The notes under the pieces were generated by a model. It was not told the DNA's origin, did no database searches, and saw only the letters and a list, made by a program, of their open reading frames with translations. This document shows positions 52,314 through 64,000 of a stretch of 64,000 bases of DNA, one piece after another. The stretch's first letter is position 1, and each line of letters opens with the position of its first letter. The translations under genes and the position numbers were made by a program. The stretch lies in contig NC_134115.1 in the NCBI RefSeq assembly GCF_040939455.1, positions 26,252,727 through 26,316,726 of the forward strand, in the 5' to 3' direction. Origin of the DNA: Microcebus murinus (lineage: Eukaryota; Chordata; Mammalia; Primates; Cheirogaleidae).

Positions 52314-54389
52314 TTTTTTTTTATTTTAGCGTATTATGGGGGTACAAGTGTTAAAGTTATGTATATTGTCCATGTCCCCCCTCACCCCTCGAGTCAGAGC
52401 TTCAAGCGTGTCCATCTCCCAAACGTTGCACCTCTTACTCGTTGTGTTTGTATATACCCATCCCCTCCTCCCCCCTCCCACCTGCCCGATGCCAGATAAA
52501 TGTTATTCCTATATGTCCACTTAGGTGTTGATCAGTTGATACCAATTTGCTGGTGAGTACATGTGGTGCTTGTTTTTCCATTCTTGAGATACTTCACTTA
52601 GTAGAATGGGTTTCAGCTCTGTCCAGGAATATACAAGAGGTGCTATATCACCATTGTTTCTTAAAGCTGAGTAGTACTCCATGGTATGCATATACCACAT
52701 TTTATTAATCCACTCATGAATTGATGGGCAGTTGGGTTGTTTCCACAGCTTTGCAATTGTGCTGCTATAAACATATGAGTGTACGCGTCTTTTTCATAAA
52801 GTGACTTTTGATCTTTTGGGTAGATGCCCAGTAGTGGAATTGCTGGATCAAATGGTAGATCTACTTGTATCGCTTTGAGGTATCTCCATATTGCTTTCCA
52901 CAGAGCTTGAACTAGTTTGCAGTCCCACCAGCAGTGTAGGAGTGTTCCTCTCTCTCCGCATCCATGCCAGCATTTATTGTTTGGGGACTTTGTGATAAAG
53001 GCCATTCTCACTGGAGTTAAGTGATATCTCATTGTAGTTTTGATTTGCATTAGAGATGTTGAGCACTTTTTCATATGTTAGTTGGCCATTATTCTGTCTT
53101 CTTTTGAGAAGTTTCTGTTCATGTCCTTTGCCCATTTTTTGATGGGGTTGTTTGATTTTTTTTCTGGCTGCTTTTCCTGAGTTCTAAATAGATTCTAGTT
53201 ATCAGCCCTTTATCAAATGTGTAGCTTGTGAAAATTTTCTCCCATTCTGTGGGTTGTCTGTTTGCTCTCTTGACAGTTTCTTTGGCTGTGCAGAAGCTTT
53301 TTAATTTGATCAGGTCCTATGTGTTTATTTTTGTTGCTGTTGTGATTGCCTTTGGGGTCTTCTTCATAAATTCTTTTCCTAGGCCAATGTCTAGAAGAGT
53401 ATTTCCAACATTTTCCTCTAGGATTCTAATAGTTTCACACCTAAGTTTCAAGTCTGTTACCCAGCGCGAATTGATTTTTGTGAACGGTGAAAGGTGTGGG
53501 TCTTGTTTCAGTCTTCTACATGTGGCTATCCAGTTTTCCCAGCACCATTTATTGAATAAGGATTCTTTTCCCCAGTGTATGTTTCTGGCTGCTTTGTCAA
53601 AGATCAGTTGGCTATATGAGGATGGTTTTATATCTGGGTTCTCTGTTCTGTTCCACTGGTCAATGTCCCTGTTCTTGTGCCAGTAAAAAGCTGTTTTAAT
53701 GACTATAGCCTTGCAGTATAGTTTGAAGTCTGGCAGATCGATACCTCTTATTTTGTTTTTATTGCCTAGGATTGATTTTGCTATACGGGGTCTTCTCTGG
53801 TTCCATGCAAAGCGTAAAATTATTTTTTCTATATCTGTGAAAAATGATGATGGTATTTTGATAGGGATTGCATTGACTCTATGGGTCACTTTGGGTAGTA
53901 TAGACATTTCAACAATGTTGATTCTGCCGCCCCATGAGCATGGTATATTCTTCCATCTGTTTACGTCCTCTGCTATTTCCTTCTTCAGTGTTCCATAGTT
54001 CTCCCTGTAGAGGTCTTTTACCTCCTTCGTTAAATATATTCCAAGGTACTTTATTTTCTTTGTTGCTATTTTGAAGGGAATTGAGTCTTTGATTTGGTTC
54101 TCTCTTGTACTATTGTTGGCGTATATGAATGCCTCTGATTTCTGTGTATTGATTTTGTATCCTGATACTTTACCATATTCATTTATCAATTCAAGGAGTC
54201 TCTTGGTTGAATCCTTGGGGTTTTCTAGGTATAATATCATGTCATCAGCAAAGAGCGAGAGTTTGATCTCTTCTGGTCTCATTTGAATGCCCTTACTTCC
54301 ATTCTCTTGTCTGATTGCTGTAGCAGGGACTTCCAGCACTATGTTGAATAGAAGTGGAGATAGTGGGTAACCTTGTCTTGTTCCAGTTT
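52314..54389 (-). mobile_element. L1 LINE main segment: ORF2 C-terminal half and 3' UTR
   Basis: Minus strand. The right end enters ORF2 in the RT domain at [29 protein letters not shown], the RT catalytic box, is intact. A 366-residue ORF (53317-54417) continues to TPKAI, where a stop breaks it. Later pieces include the Cys-rich [20 protein letters not shown] region (about 52950-52900) and the 3' UTR with 'gtattatgggggtacaagtg' antisense. The A tail is the T run at 52314-52322. It is 5'-truncated and dead, but among the least decayed L1s here. Confidence 0.93.
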
Positions 54390-54471
54390 TTAAATCGACA
54401 AAAGTAATAAAAGACAAAGAAGGTCACTATATAATGGTGAAGGGTACAGTTCAACAAGAAGACATAACAGA
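54388..54471 (+). mobile_element. Inverted 5' segment of the same L1
   Basis: Plus strand reads [20 protein letters not shown] then VQQEDI, which is the N-terminal (endonuclease domain) part of L1 ORF2p. It is in opposite orientation to the segment it abuts. The junction lies at 'ccagtttttaaatcg' with a short overlap. This is the arrangement made by twin priming. Confidence 0.88.
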
Positions 54472-54473
54472 CT

Positions 54474-54777
54474 GCTCCCTCCCTGCAGTCCGGCACACTG
54501 AAAAGTCTCTTGACCTAGGCTTGGATATGCACAAACCTCAGAAAGAAAGGTAAAGAAAATGTCTGGCTTTTAATTTGAAAAAGGATTCAATTCTATGTTT
54601 CCAACAGATGTATTGATTGCCTAACACACATACAGCTAATAATTTTTTAAATGAAATTAACCTAAATGTCCGACAATTGATATTAGTTTTGTGAGTTAGA
54701 ATGTATCTACTCAGTAGAATACTATGCAGTTATTTAAAACAGTAGGGGAAATATGTAGTCACAATGTTAAACTTTTT
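54474..54777 (+). repeat. Direct repeat copy B flanking L1 (~304 bp)
   Basis: Second copy of 51991-52280, beginning 'ctccctccctgcagtccggc' and ending 'cacaatgttaaacttttta'. After the Alu at 54778 the original locus resumes ('ttaaactttttaaaatgata'). Confidence 0.93.
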
Positions 54778-55110
<333 letters not shown>

Positions 55111-55317
55111 CATATTAAACTTTTTAAAATGATATTTATACAATGGTTAAAACTGTGAAAATCTATAAGCATATTGGCTAGAATTGAAAAGGTATACCAA
55201 ACAATTGATATTGTTCTGTTGAAATAATGGAATTGCTAGGCGGAGAATTTTTAGAAATATATTTATCAATGTTGTTACAGTGTGCCTTACTGAATGAGTA
55301 ACCAATATGTAGTTTTA

Positions 55318-55597
55318 AGGCCGGGTGAGGTGGCTTACATTTGTAATCCTAGCACTTTGGGAGGCCGAGGCAGAAGAATTGCTTGAACTCAGGAGTTTGA
55401 GACCAGGCTGAGCAAGAGTAAGACCCCATCTCTCCTAAAAATGAAAAAATTAGCCAGGCATGGTGGCGATGCCTGTAGTCCCAGCTATTTAGGAGGCTGA
55501 GGCAGGAGGATGGCTTAAGCACAGGAGTTTGAGGTTGCCGTGAGCTATGATGATGCCACTGCACTCTAGCCAGGGTGACAGTCTGTTTCCAAAAAAA
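55318..55597 (+). mobile_element. Alu dimer
   Basis: Starts 'ggccgggtgaggtggcttac'; target duplication atgtagttttaa on both sides. Confidence 0.94.
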
Positions 55598-56129
55598 TGT
55601 AGTTTTAAATAAAGTTAATTTTTTTATTATTTTTTGTTTCAGCTCTAGAATTTTCAGTTATAGTTTAATCTTCTTAAACAGAAGAAAGAGCCATGGGCCC
55701 CCAGGTGACATGGTATTAGAGCTCCTCACATAAGGGTTAGCTCTTTTAAGCAATGCACAGTTCCACTTCCATTCCCAGTCAAGTTGTAGGTACCTGGGCA
55801 CGGGCTCTAGAACCCCTGGGTGCCACACTCCCAGGCAGCATGGCTCAGCCACACGCCGAGAAGTCTCAGCTTCCCCATTACTCTCACCAGTTCTCCACCC
55901 TCCAACTTAGTAACTCCTTTAAACCATTGGTCCTCCTGCAATTTTGACTCCCATCCTGGCATTCCCATTCAAATGTTCTCCTGGCTATGGAGATTTGGAA
56001 GAAAAAAAGAGTAGAGAGCTCTCATATTCACCTTCAAAACACAGCCCAAGCACCATCAGTGCCCTAGCCCCAGGTATCACTTCTTTCAGGGAAAAAAAAA
56101 AAAAAAGCCCCTCCCTGGCATGAAACATT

Positions 56130-56540
56130 CCTGAGGTAGCCCCCGCCTGCTTCGTCAGACCTGTCACCTTCCGCTCTCCCATATGTCACGAGTCTGCTTT
56201 GCTCACCCTCTTCTCTCTGCCTGTGGTGCCCTTTTACCACCTAACGCTACACCTGCCTCACTTTCCCACCCACTCTCCCTACCACCAAATGCTTCAGGTT
56301 AATTACTCACCCCCATCTGCATCCAGGAAATCTTCACACCTCTGCTCTCTCTTGAGTGTCAAGCGTTCCTCCTCTGAGTCCGTGGGGTGCTATCGCTGTT
56401 CCTTTACTCACCCATCTCCCCAGAAGATTGTGTTCTCTTGAAAGATGATGTCCTCTCTCTTTCTTTCTGTGTGTCCCCTTCACACACTGTCCGGTCACTA
56501 CAAGGTGCTCTGTAGACTTATGATATGAATGTTAATTTCA
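56130..56540 (+). mobile_element. L2 LINE fragment
   Basis: Pyrimidine-rich L2-like order with 'ctctctgcctgtggtgccct', 'ccaggaaatcttcacacctc', 'ttactcacccatctccccag' and 'ggtgctctgtagacttatga'. Diverged. Confidence 0.55.
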
Positions 56541-56929
56541 GGAGGTAGCTCTAGTGCCTATATTATAGTGATAAAAACTAAGAGGCTATAGTGGGTGTAT
56601 GCTAATAGTGAGCAATTCATTGGGATAAGAACTTGGGAGTTTTATTTTATTTACTTCGTTTTCTAACATTTCATTATGAAAATGTTCAAATATACAGAAA
56701 TGTTGAAAAGATTCATTTCTTAAGATCACAATTCTCCCTACTTTAGATGGAGCCAAGTAGTCCCCAAACTCCCAACTACTGGATGGGACCAGTGTGTTCT
56801 AAATGTCTAATTGCCCGAGGCAAAGAACTGGACCATAGCATGATCAGTTTTGACATTTTGATCATCTTATTAGTGTAATTATACCTGTAGTTATCTGCTA
56901 AATAGAACTTGACTGTGTAAAAATGCTTT

Positions 56930-57045
56930 ATGTTCTACTATCTCATTTTGAGACTCACAACAACCCTATAAAGTAGGATGAGAATGTATTTTAACCGTTT
57001 CACAGACTGGGAAACTGAGGTTCAGGGAGGGTGGCTTGTCTATCC
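56930..57045 (-). mobile_element. MIR fragment
   Basis: 'ctcacaacaaccctataaag', 'tttcacagactgggaaactg', 'aggttcagggagggtggctt' in reverse MIR order. Confidence 0.75.
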
Positions 57046-57059
57046 AGTTAGTATAGGAG

Positions 57060-58750
57060 GGACCTGGGTGTGGAATCCAGTGGTCCTCATGCATCATCTT
57101 GTCGCAGTAGGCTGCAAGGAATCATCTATTCGGTTTTGCCATGACTCACGTCGTCACTGCATTGGGAGCACTCATCTACAACTTGCACATTGTACGTGAT
57201 TTTCTAACAGTTGCTGGTGACACGCAGATCTAGCCCGAAGTGAAGCCAAAGCGGGAATAATGAACCTTGATGAGAACAAGAGTCCAATCAGCATAGGCCA
57301 GTAAAATGGGCCAGGGAGAATAACTCATGCTTTCGTGAGGCACAGAAAGGGAAGGGCAAGCGGGTTAAATGAGAAGCCACTTTTCATCTCCTAGCTAGGA
57401 GGGAAGTTGTCATTGCACAGTGAAATAAATGCCTGTCTATTTTATTTATTCTTTTCATGTAGCTAAATCTATCAGTTTCCATGGTGCCCCGTGTTCACCA
57501 TGGAAACTCTGACAAGCTCGTTATGCTTTAGGTAAAAAAGAAAAAAGATACACCAAAAATTTGAGATGGGGATAAATGCATTCCTTTTAAAACTGTGTGT
57601 TCTTCTGAGTGGGAAGCCTTGATGGATAGCAAACCATAATGATCTCCCTTTTCCAGTTCTGAAGTGAGAACACAGGCTTGCCTAGCCATTGAAGGAGCAC
57701 CCATGGCCCCCCGAAAATTACTTTATCTGTGTAGCAATAGTTACGTCCGGGAGTATCTCACTTCTGTATGTACTGGCAATAGAGAGATGGCTCAATCTTC
57801 ATTTTGTCGATCTTTATGAAAGCATAGTACCAGTCCCTATGTACATTATTCTTCATATGTTCATTTAACAGATACTTATTGGGCACCTGTATTATGATAG
57901 GTACTATGGATATGACTACATATGAAATAGATATTGTCCTGCCCATGTGGAATTTACACTAATCTACTTTCTCTCTGCCATCTCTAAGAGGAGAAATTAA
58001 TAGTATTATCATAACATTTCCTTAGCATGATTGGTAAATAGCATTTTATTATGTATACCATGTATCATGTTTTAAATGATATGAATATAATAAAAAGCAC
58101 TTAAGATTGATGCTGAAGTGACACATTGATAATAATGCAGAAGTATACTATTTATTTAACATTTCATGTAAAGAAGTCTATTATTTTTAAGCACCTACTT
58201 TATTACTCATGTACTATTGACACATGTTCATTTTTTAAAGATTTCAACCTTTGAAAATACCTTATATCTCATTATCCAGATACATTAGCACCTTTTTGGT
58301 TTTCTTATAAAAGTTCAAATAAAAAAAAGACAAAAGATAATAGATAGCCTAGAAGTTTGTAGATGGGAAAAGTAAGCTAGAGAAAAGCTACCTCTACTTT
58401 ATAGATCAGCAATTAAATTTAGAGAAATGCATACATATTGCCTGAATTTTAATGAAGAAAAAAAAAAAAACTTCAAAATGAGAGGATTGAGTTGCAACTT
58501 GAATTAGGTTTTATGCCAGAGAGGAGTGAAGAGATATTCCTTTTGGCTGGAACACAGGTAAGCAGCTGTCTCCATCACCTACTCAGATTGCTGGGTCCTA
58601 GAATCAGTTAGCACCTTAGTAGAGTTTAGCTTATGACAGCAAACTTGAAGCAAATACTATCCCCCTGGTGTTACTTTGTCTACCTTTATGCCCTAACATG
58701 GATCATAAAGACTTTCTACTTTTACTATCAAGGGACAAGCAGTAGATAGA
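57060..58750. other. GDA upstream stretch, mostly unassigned
   Basis: Holds the inverted repeat at 57475-57507. A MIR- or L2-like scrap lies near 57860-57920 ('cagatacttattgggcacct'). Otherwise AT-rich, with no gene seen. Confidence 0.45.
57475..57507. repeat. Perfect 12-bp inverted repeat with X-box-like arms
   Basis: Arms GTTTCCATGGTG (57475-57486) and CACCATGGAAAC (57496-57507) are exact reverse complements with a 9-nt spacer. Each arm contains CCATGG and resembles an RFX-type half or full site. It could be a stem-loop or a paired binding site about 7 kb upstream of GDA. Confidence 0.55.
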
Positions 58751-58754
58751 ATCG

Positions 58755-58880
58755 ATCGATATCTATGGGTTCCTATTCCAGCTCAGTCACTAGCCAATGA
58801 TACCTTGGGAAAGTCATTCTACCTCTTTTGGCCTTGATTTCTTCATCTGTAAGATGAGAGATCACATTCTATCGTTGGTT
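58755..58880 (+). mobile_element. MIR fragment
   Basis: 'cagctcagtcactagccaat', 'accttgggaaagtcattcta', 'tttcttcatctgtaagatga' in MIR order. Confidence 0.72.
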
Positions 58881-58911
58881 TCATACTTCTTTACTCCCAA
58901 GTATTCGTTTT

Positions 58912-60470
<1,559 letters not shown>

Positions 60471-60471
60471 A

Positions 60472-60822
<351 letters not shown>

Positions 60823-61149
60823 GTAAATATTAGATGAATTAATGGTATGTTATAAACACAAAACCTCAATTCAGAATCACTCATTTTCTCCCCTGGAAGC
60901 ATTAAAAATACCATAGTGTATATAAACTACAATATGCTGTGAAACAAAGAATATGTAATTGGGGTTTTGGGCATGGGTAAGTATGGATGGTGTGCTGTTA
61001 AAAGTGACAGAAAACTGGCCCAAACGCCTTAGTCCAAATGAGAATGGGAATATACTACCTCACACTACAAAAAAAATTCATGGTCACACCTTTAATAAGC
61101 TCACAAGATAACGGTGGAAACTGAAAGGCACATGGGCAACTATTATAAA

Positions 61150-61310
61150 CTGTATGCAGGTTGTTTTCTTCCCCCCTCAATTCCTCTCCTCTCTATTCAT
61201 CCCCTGTAGGGCTCTGTGAAAATTAGATCTGTCTCTTTTACTACTTTGGAAACAGTGTTTAATGTAGGGCTTGGCATGGTGTAGACACTCAAATGATGTT
61301 TGTTAGATAC
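61150..61310 (+). mobile_element. L2 LINE 3' end fragment
   Basis: 'ctgtagggctctgtgaaaat', 'tgtagggcttggcatggtgt', 'agacactcaaatgatgtttg' in L2 order. Confidence 0.6.
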
Positions 61311-61392
61311 ATTAAGTGCAATGGTAAAGGTATGCATGAGATGTTGATTCTTTTCTCAGAAAGAGTAGATGCATAGAGAAAGAGGGTCTGCA

Positions 61393-61608
61393 GCATTGAT
61401 TCTCAACCAAGAGTGGTTCTGCTCTCCAGGGAACATTTGGAAACGTCTGGAGATACTTTTGGTTGTCACAACTGGGGGATGCAACTGGCATCTACTGGGA
61501 AAAGGCCCGGGATGCTGCTAACCATCCTAAGATACACCAAGCAGCCCCCACCACACAGAGTTATCCAGTCCAAAATGTCAATGGTTCTGAGATTGAAAAA
61601 CCTTTGGG
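61393..61608 (+). mobile_element. MER5A-like hAT element
   Basis: 'gcattgattctcaaccaaga', 'cagggaacatttggaaacgt', 'ttggttgtcacaactggggg', 'gccatctactggg'-type text, 'gggatgctgctaaccatcct' and 'tccagtccaaaatgtcaatg' are the ordered MER5A landmarks. Confidence 0.85.
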
Positions 61609-61822
61609 TTAAGATCTTCAGCTACAGGATCTTAAATGTTCAGTCATCTTTGAGCTACTAGAATCACCATTAAGTCTTAGAGAATGACAGAGTTGAAAAG
61701 GATATTAAAATCCTAACTGATCTTAAATTTAACTCCAATACCCCAACCAATAAAATCATTTATATTATTCTTGGAAGATGGTCTGCTATCAATTTGCAGA
61801 GACAGAAAACTCAGTTCTTTGA

Positions 61823-62092
61823 GTGATGATCATTTCCTTTGTTGGGTTAAATATTCATATTGTATATTTTATCGAGCCAAAAGTTGCACTTCAAATTGTC
61901 ACAATATGTCCTAATTTGACTCTTTTTGAGGAAGAAAGAATAAATCAATACTTTCTTCCACATGTCAGTCTTCCGGGATTTGAAAATGGTGGTGATTTCC
62001 TTAAGACTTTTTTCCCACCACGAGATTCATCATCCCACTATTCTTTAAAGCAAATAAGAAGAATGGTAGAGAATTATATTAGAAAACAGTGA
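61823..62092 (+). other. Orphan ORF, possible exon or pseudogene fragment
   Basis: An 89-residue reading on the plus strand, unrecognised. The second half, from about residue 35, has balanced composition (FEEERINQYFLPHVSLPGFE, then GDFLKTFFPPRD and RRMVENYIRKQ) unlike typical AT-rich chance ORFs. A donor-like GTGAGT lies two bases before the in-frame stop. Possible acceptor AGs are weak. It lies opposite to GDA and about 11.5 kb upstream of GDA exon 1. It might be an exon of an oppositely oriented neighbour, a decayed retrocopy, or chance. Confidence 0.25.
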
Positions 62093-62649
62093 GTGTGCAT
62101 GACTGGCAGAATGTGAGATTGCTGGAAGTTCAGATGATGATTTTAGCTATTGCATAGGCACCGCATTCAACAATATTGAATGACACATAATCACATAGTG
62201 AGAACATTATTTACATTTGAATTTTTTAATCCTTCTTAAGTCAAAGAGATAGGCTTAGTTGGGTACTAAAACATCTTTAACATCTCTGTATCCTTATTAA
62301 TTTTCCTTTTTAACAGAGAAAAGACCTCAGAATTAGAACCTTCTGCAGGCAACAATATCTGGCTAGAATTCAATAACATTATTTTGTTTATAATGTATTT
62401 CTGTTTATGGTTTCCTTCTATTTATAGCAAGGGGTGCTGGCTTTTCTTTTATAGAGACGGCTTCTTATAGTTTTATATAAAGTTTTCTAGTTAAATAATT
62501 AAGTTTCAAAAAGTGAGAGTTAAAGAAAAATTAAGTAAATTACAAAACAGATTTACAGGTAGGGCAAAATCAAGATAGGTGTCATGTGTAATACCTGAAG
62601 TTGGAGAAATAATGACAAAGAATGGTCGTAGTACCAACAGATGAGTAGC

Positions 62650-62830
62650 ATCATGCTGATTCCACCACTTATTTATTAGGTGATCTTAGGTGAGTTCTTT
62701 GGCCTATCTTTTCTCATATTAAAATGGAGATGGTGATAATAGCTATTTCACTGAGTTGTTGTGTTAACTGAGACTATGCACGTAAAATGTCCAGAAAGTA
62801 GTAGATGCCTAGTAAATGTTAGCTCACTTC
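62650..62830 (+). mobile_element. MIR SINE
   Basis: 'taggtgatcttaggtgagtt', 'tcttttctcatattaaaatg', 'gagatggtgataatagctat', 'gcctagtaaatgttagctca' in MIR order. Confidence 0.78.
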
Positions 62831-63035
62831 TCCTTTGCTCTTATCTACACCTGCTTATTCCCACCCCTGGGTCATTCCCTTCAGTGTTTGATGCTCTCGA
62901 GGATCCTGATATATTGGCGTGAAAGTGAACCTTGGATTTATACCAACCGAGATCAAATCTGAGCTTCACCCCAGACAACTTCTTAGGCTCTCTGTGGTTC
63001 AATTATTGCAGCTTTCTTTAAAAGTGCTTTGAATG

Positions 63036-63377
63036 AGGCTAGGCACAGTGGCTCACACCTGTAATCCCAGCACTCTGGGAAGCCAAGGTGGGCAGATCAC
63101 TCAAGGTCAGGAGTTTGAAACCAGCCTGAGCAAGAGCAAGACCCCATCTCTACTAAAAATAGAAAGAAATTGATTGGCCAACTAAAAATATATTTAAAAA
63201 ATTAGCCGGGCCTACTGGCCCATGCCTGTAGTCCCAGCTACTCAGGAGGCTGAGGCAGAAGGATCGCTTGAGCCCAGGAGTTTGAGGTTGCTGTGAGCTA
63301 GGCTGATGCCACGGCACTCACTCTAGCCTGGACAACAAAGTGAGACTTTGTCTCAAAAAAAAAAAAAAAAAAAAGGT
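63036..63377 (+). mobile_element. Alu, strepsirrhine-type
   Basis: Starts 'aggctaggcacagtggctca'; A19 tail. Probable target duplication aaagtgctttga / aaaggtattttg, imperfect. Confidence 0.92.
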
Positions 63378-64000
63378 ATTTTGCAGGAATGGTGTGAGAT
63401 TTGACTGATATAGTATATGTAAAATCACCAAACATATAACCTAGTACATAGTAGGTCTACAATAAATGTTGTCACTGCTTTGTTGTTGCCATACTTAAAG
63501 GAAGATATTTGGAACTCTTGCAATTATATAAATTTTTATATTTTAAATATAAAATGTATTTTATATTTATTTTACATATTTATAAGATATTTTATACCTT
63601 TTTTATTTTTTACTTTTTTCATACTCAAAGAAATAGAGACATATTTTTATATTTTTTCAAAAATTTAACCAGTGCTAAATACATGGAAACTTCTTCCTTG
63701 ATCTCAACAAGATGCTTTTATTAATGTAGCTTAAGTTTACACCTGTTCCATTAGCAGCCATATCATGTTATTTGGACATACTATATTTTTTTTTACACCA
63801 ACTGCTGTTAGTATCTTTTTAATACCAACTTGTATTAGTAGCAATCCTATATAAATGTGAGTGACTTCCTGAACCTAAGTCCAAGGCTTTACATTATCAC
63901 TTTGCTACATGATCACCTTCCTACTTTTTAAACCTATGTACCAGTCATCTCTCTGTCATTCACAGATTTGTCATTCACAAATCAATGACCCAACGTATTA
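63378..64000. other. GDA upstream stretch, unassigned
   Basis: Very AT-rich (63530-63665 is almost all A and T). No gene or named repeat. Confidence 0.45.

Noticed and set aside
53228..53686. 152-residue plus-strand ORF with hydrophobic segments
   Set aside because: Antisense to L1 ORF2. The same type of reading appears at 11819-12262 antisense to the other L1.

Overview
The window is nuclear DNA from a primate, most likely a strepsirrhine (lemur or galago side, lemuriform favoured). This rests on about twenty dimeric Alu elements. Many of them carry a linker reading roughly 'ttaattggccaactaaaaatatatag' in pieces and a right arm ending 'gctaggctgacgccacggcactcactctagcc', a form I associate with lemur Alus rather than with monkey and ape Alus. 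L1 3' ends of a matching lineage, and hAT-like and Tc1/mariner-like DNA transposons with clean target-site duplications, fit the same placement. The species cannot be fixed from the sequence alone.

One protein-coding gene is recognisable: the 5' part of guanine deaminase (GDA) on the minus strand. Coding exon 1 (50163-50285) lies in a CpG-rich promoter region. Exon 2 (9249-9337) and exon 3 (5320-5491, with the zinc-binding HxH motif) follow to the left. Intron 1 is about 40.8 kb, intron 2 about 4.0 kb (5492-9248 is 3.76 kb), and intron 3 runs off the left edge. The three exons join in frame and have consensus splice sites. DNA from about 50.6 to 64 kb is upstream of GDA; no proven gene was found there, only one orphan ORF (61823-62092).

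Almost everything else is repeats. Left to right: L1 3' end (0.3-0.8 kb); Alu (2 kb); GDA exon 3; RFX-type palindrome (6.13 kb); L2; GDA exon 2; a possible Alu-L1 composite (10.2-13.25 kb); old L1 3' end plus Alu with a 594-nt all-purine tract (16-17.8 kb); L1ME-like end (19-20.7 kb); two MLT1-like LTRs (22.2-22.7 and 24.8-25.3 kb); old L1M body (26.7-28.3 kb); a DBT processed pseudogene broken by a hAT element and an Alu (30-32.4 kb); several L1 3' ends on the minus strand (33.9-35.4 kb); a Tc1/mariner-like element (36.8-37.2 kb); a second hAT copy (38.2 kb); Alus, L2 and MIR (39-49 kb); the GDA promoter (50 kb); and a twin-primed L1 between two ~290-300 bp direct repeats (52-54.8 kb).

The observations I rate highest are: the L1 with an inverted 5' end, an apparent short 3' transduction and an exceptionally long target duplication; the DBT retrocopy, which seems to preserve intron-derived sequence next to a splice acceptor; the Alu-L1 composite sharing one target duplication; and two kinds of DNA transposon with intact ends. 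I saw no operon, CRISPR, phage or other prokaryote-type system, and no clearly novel protein system.
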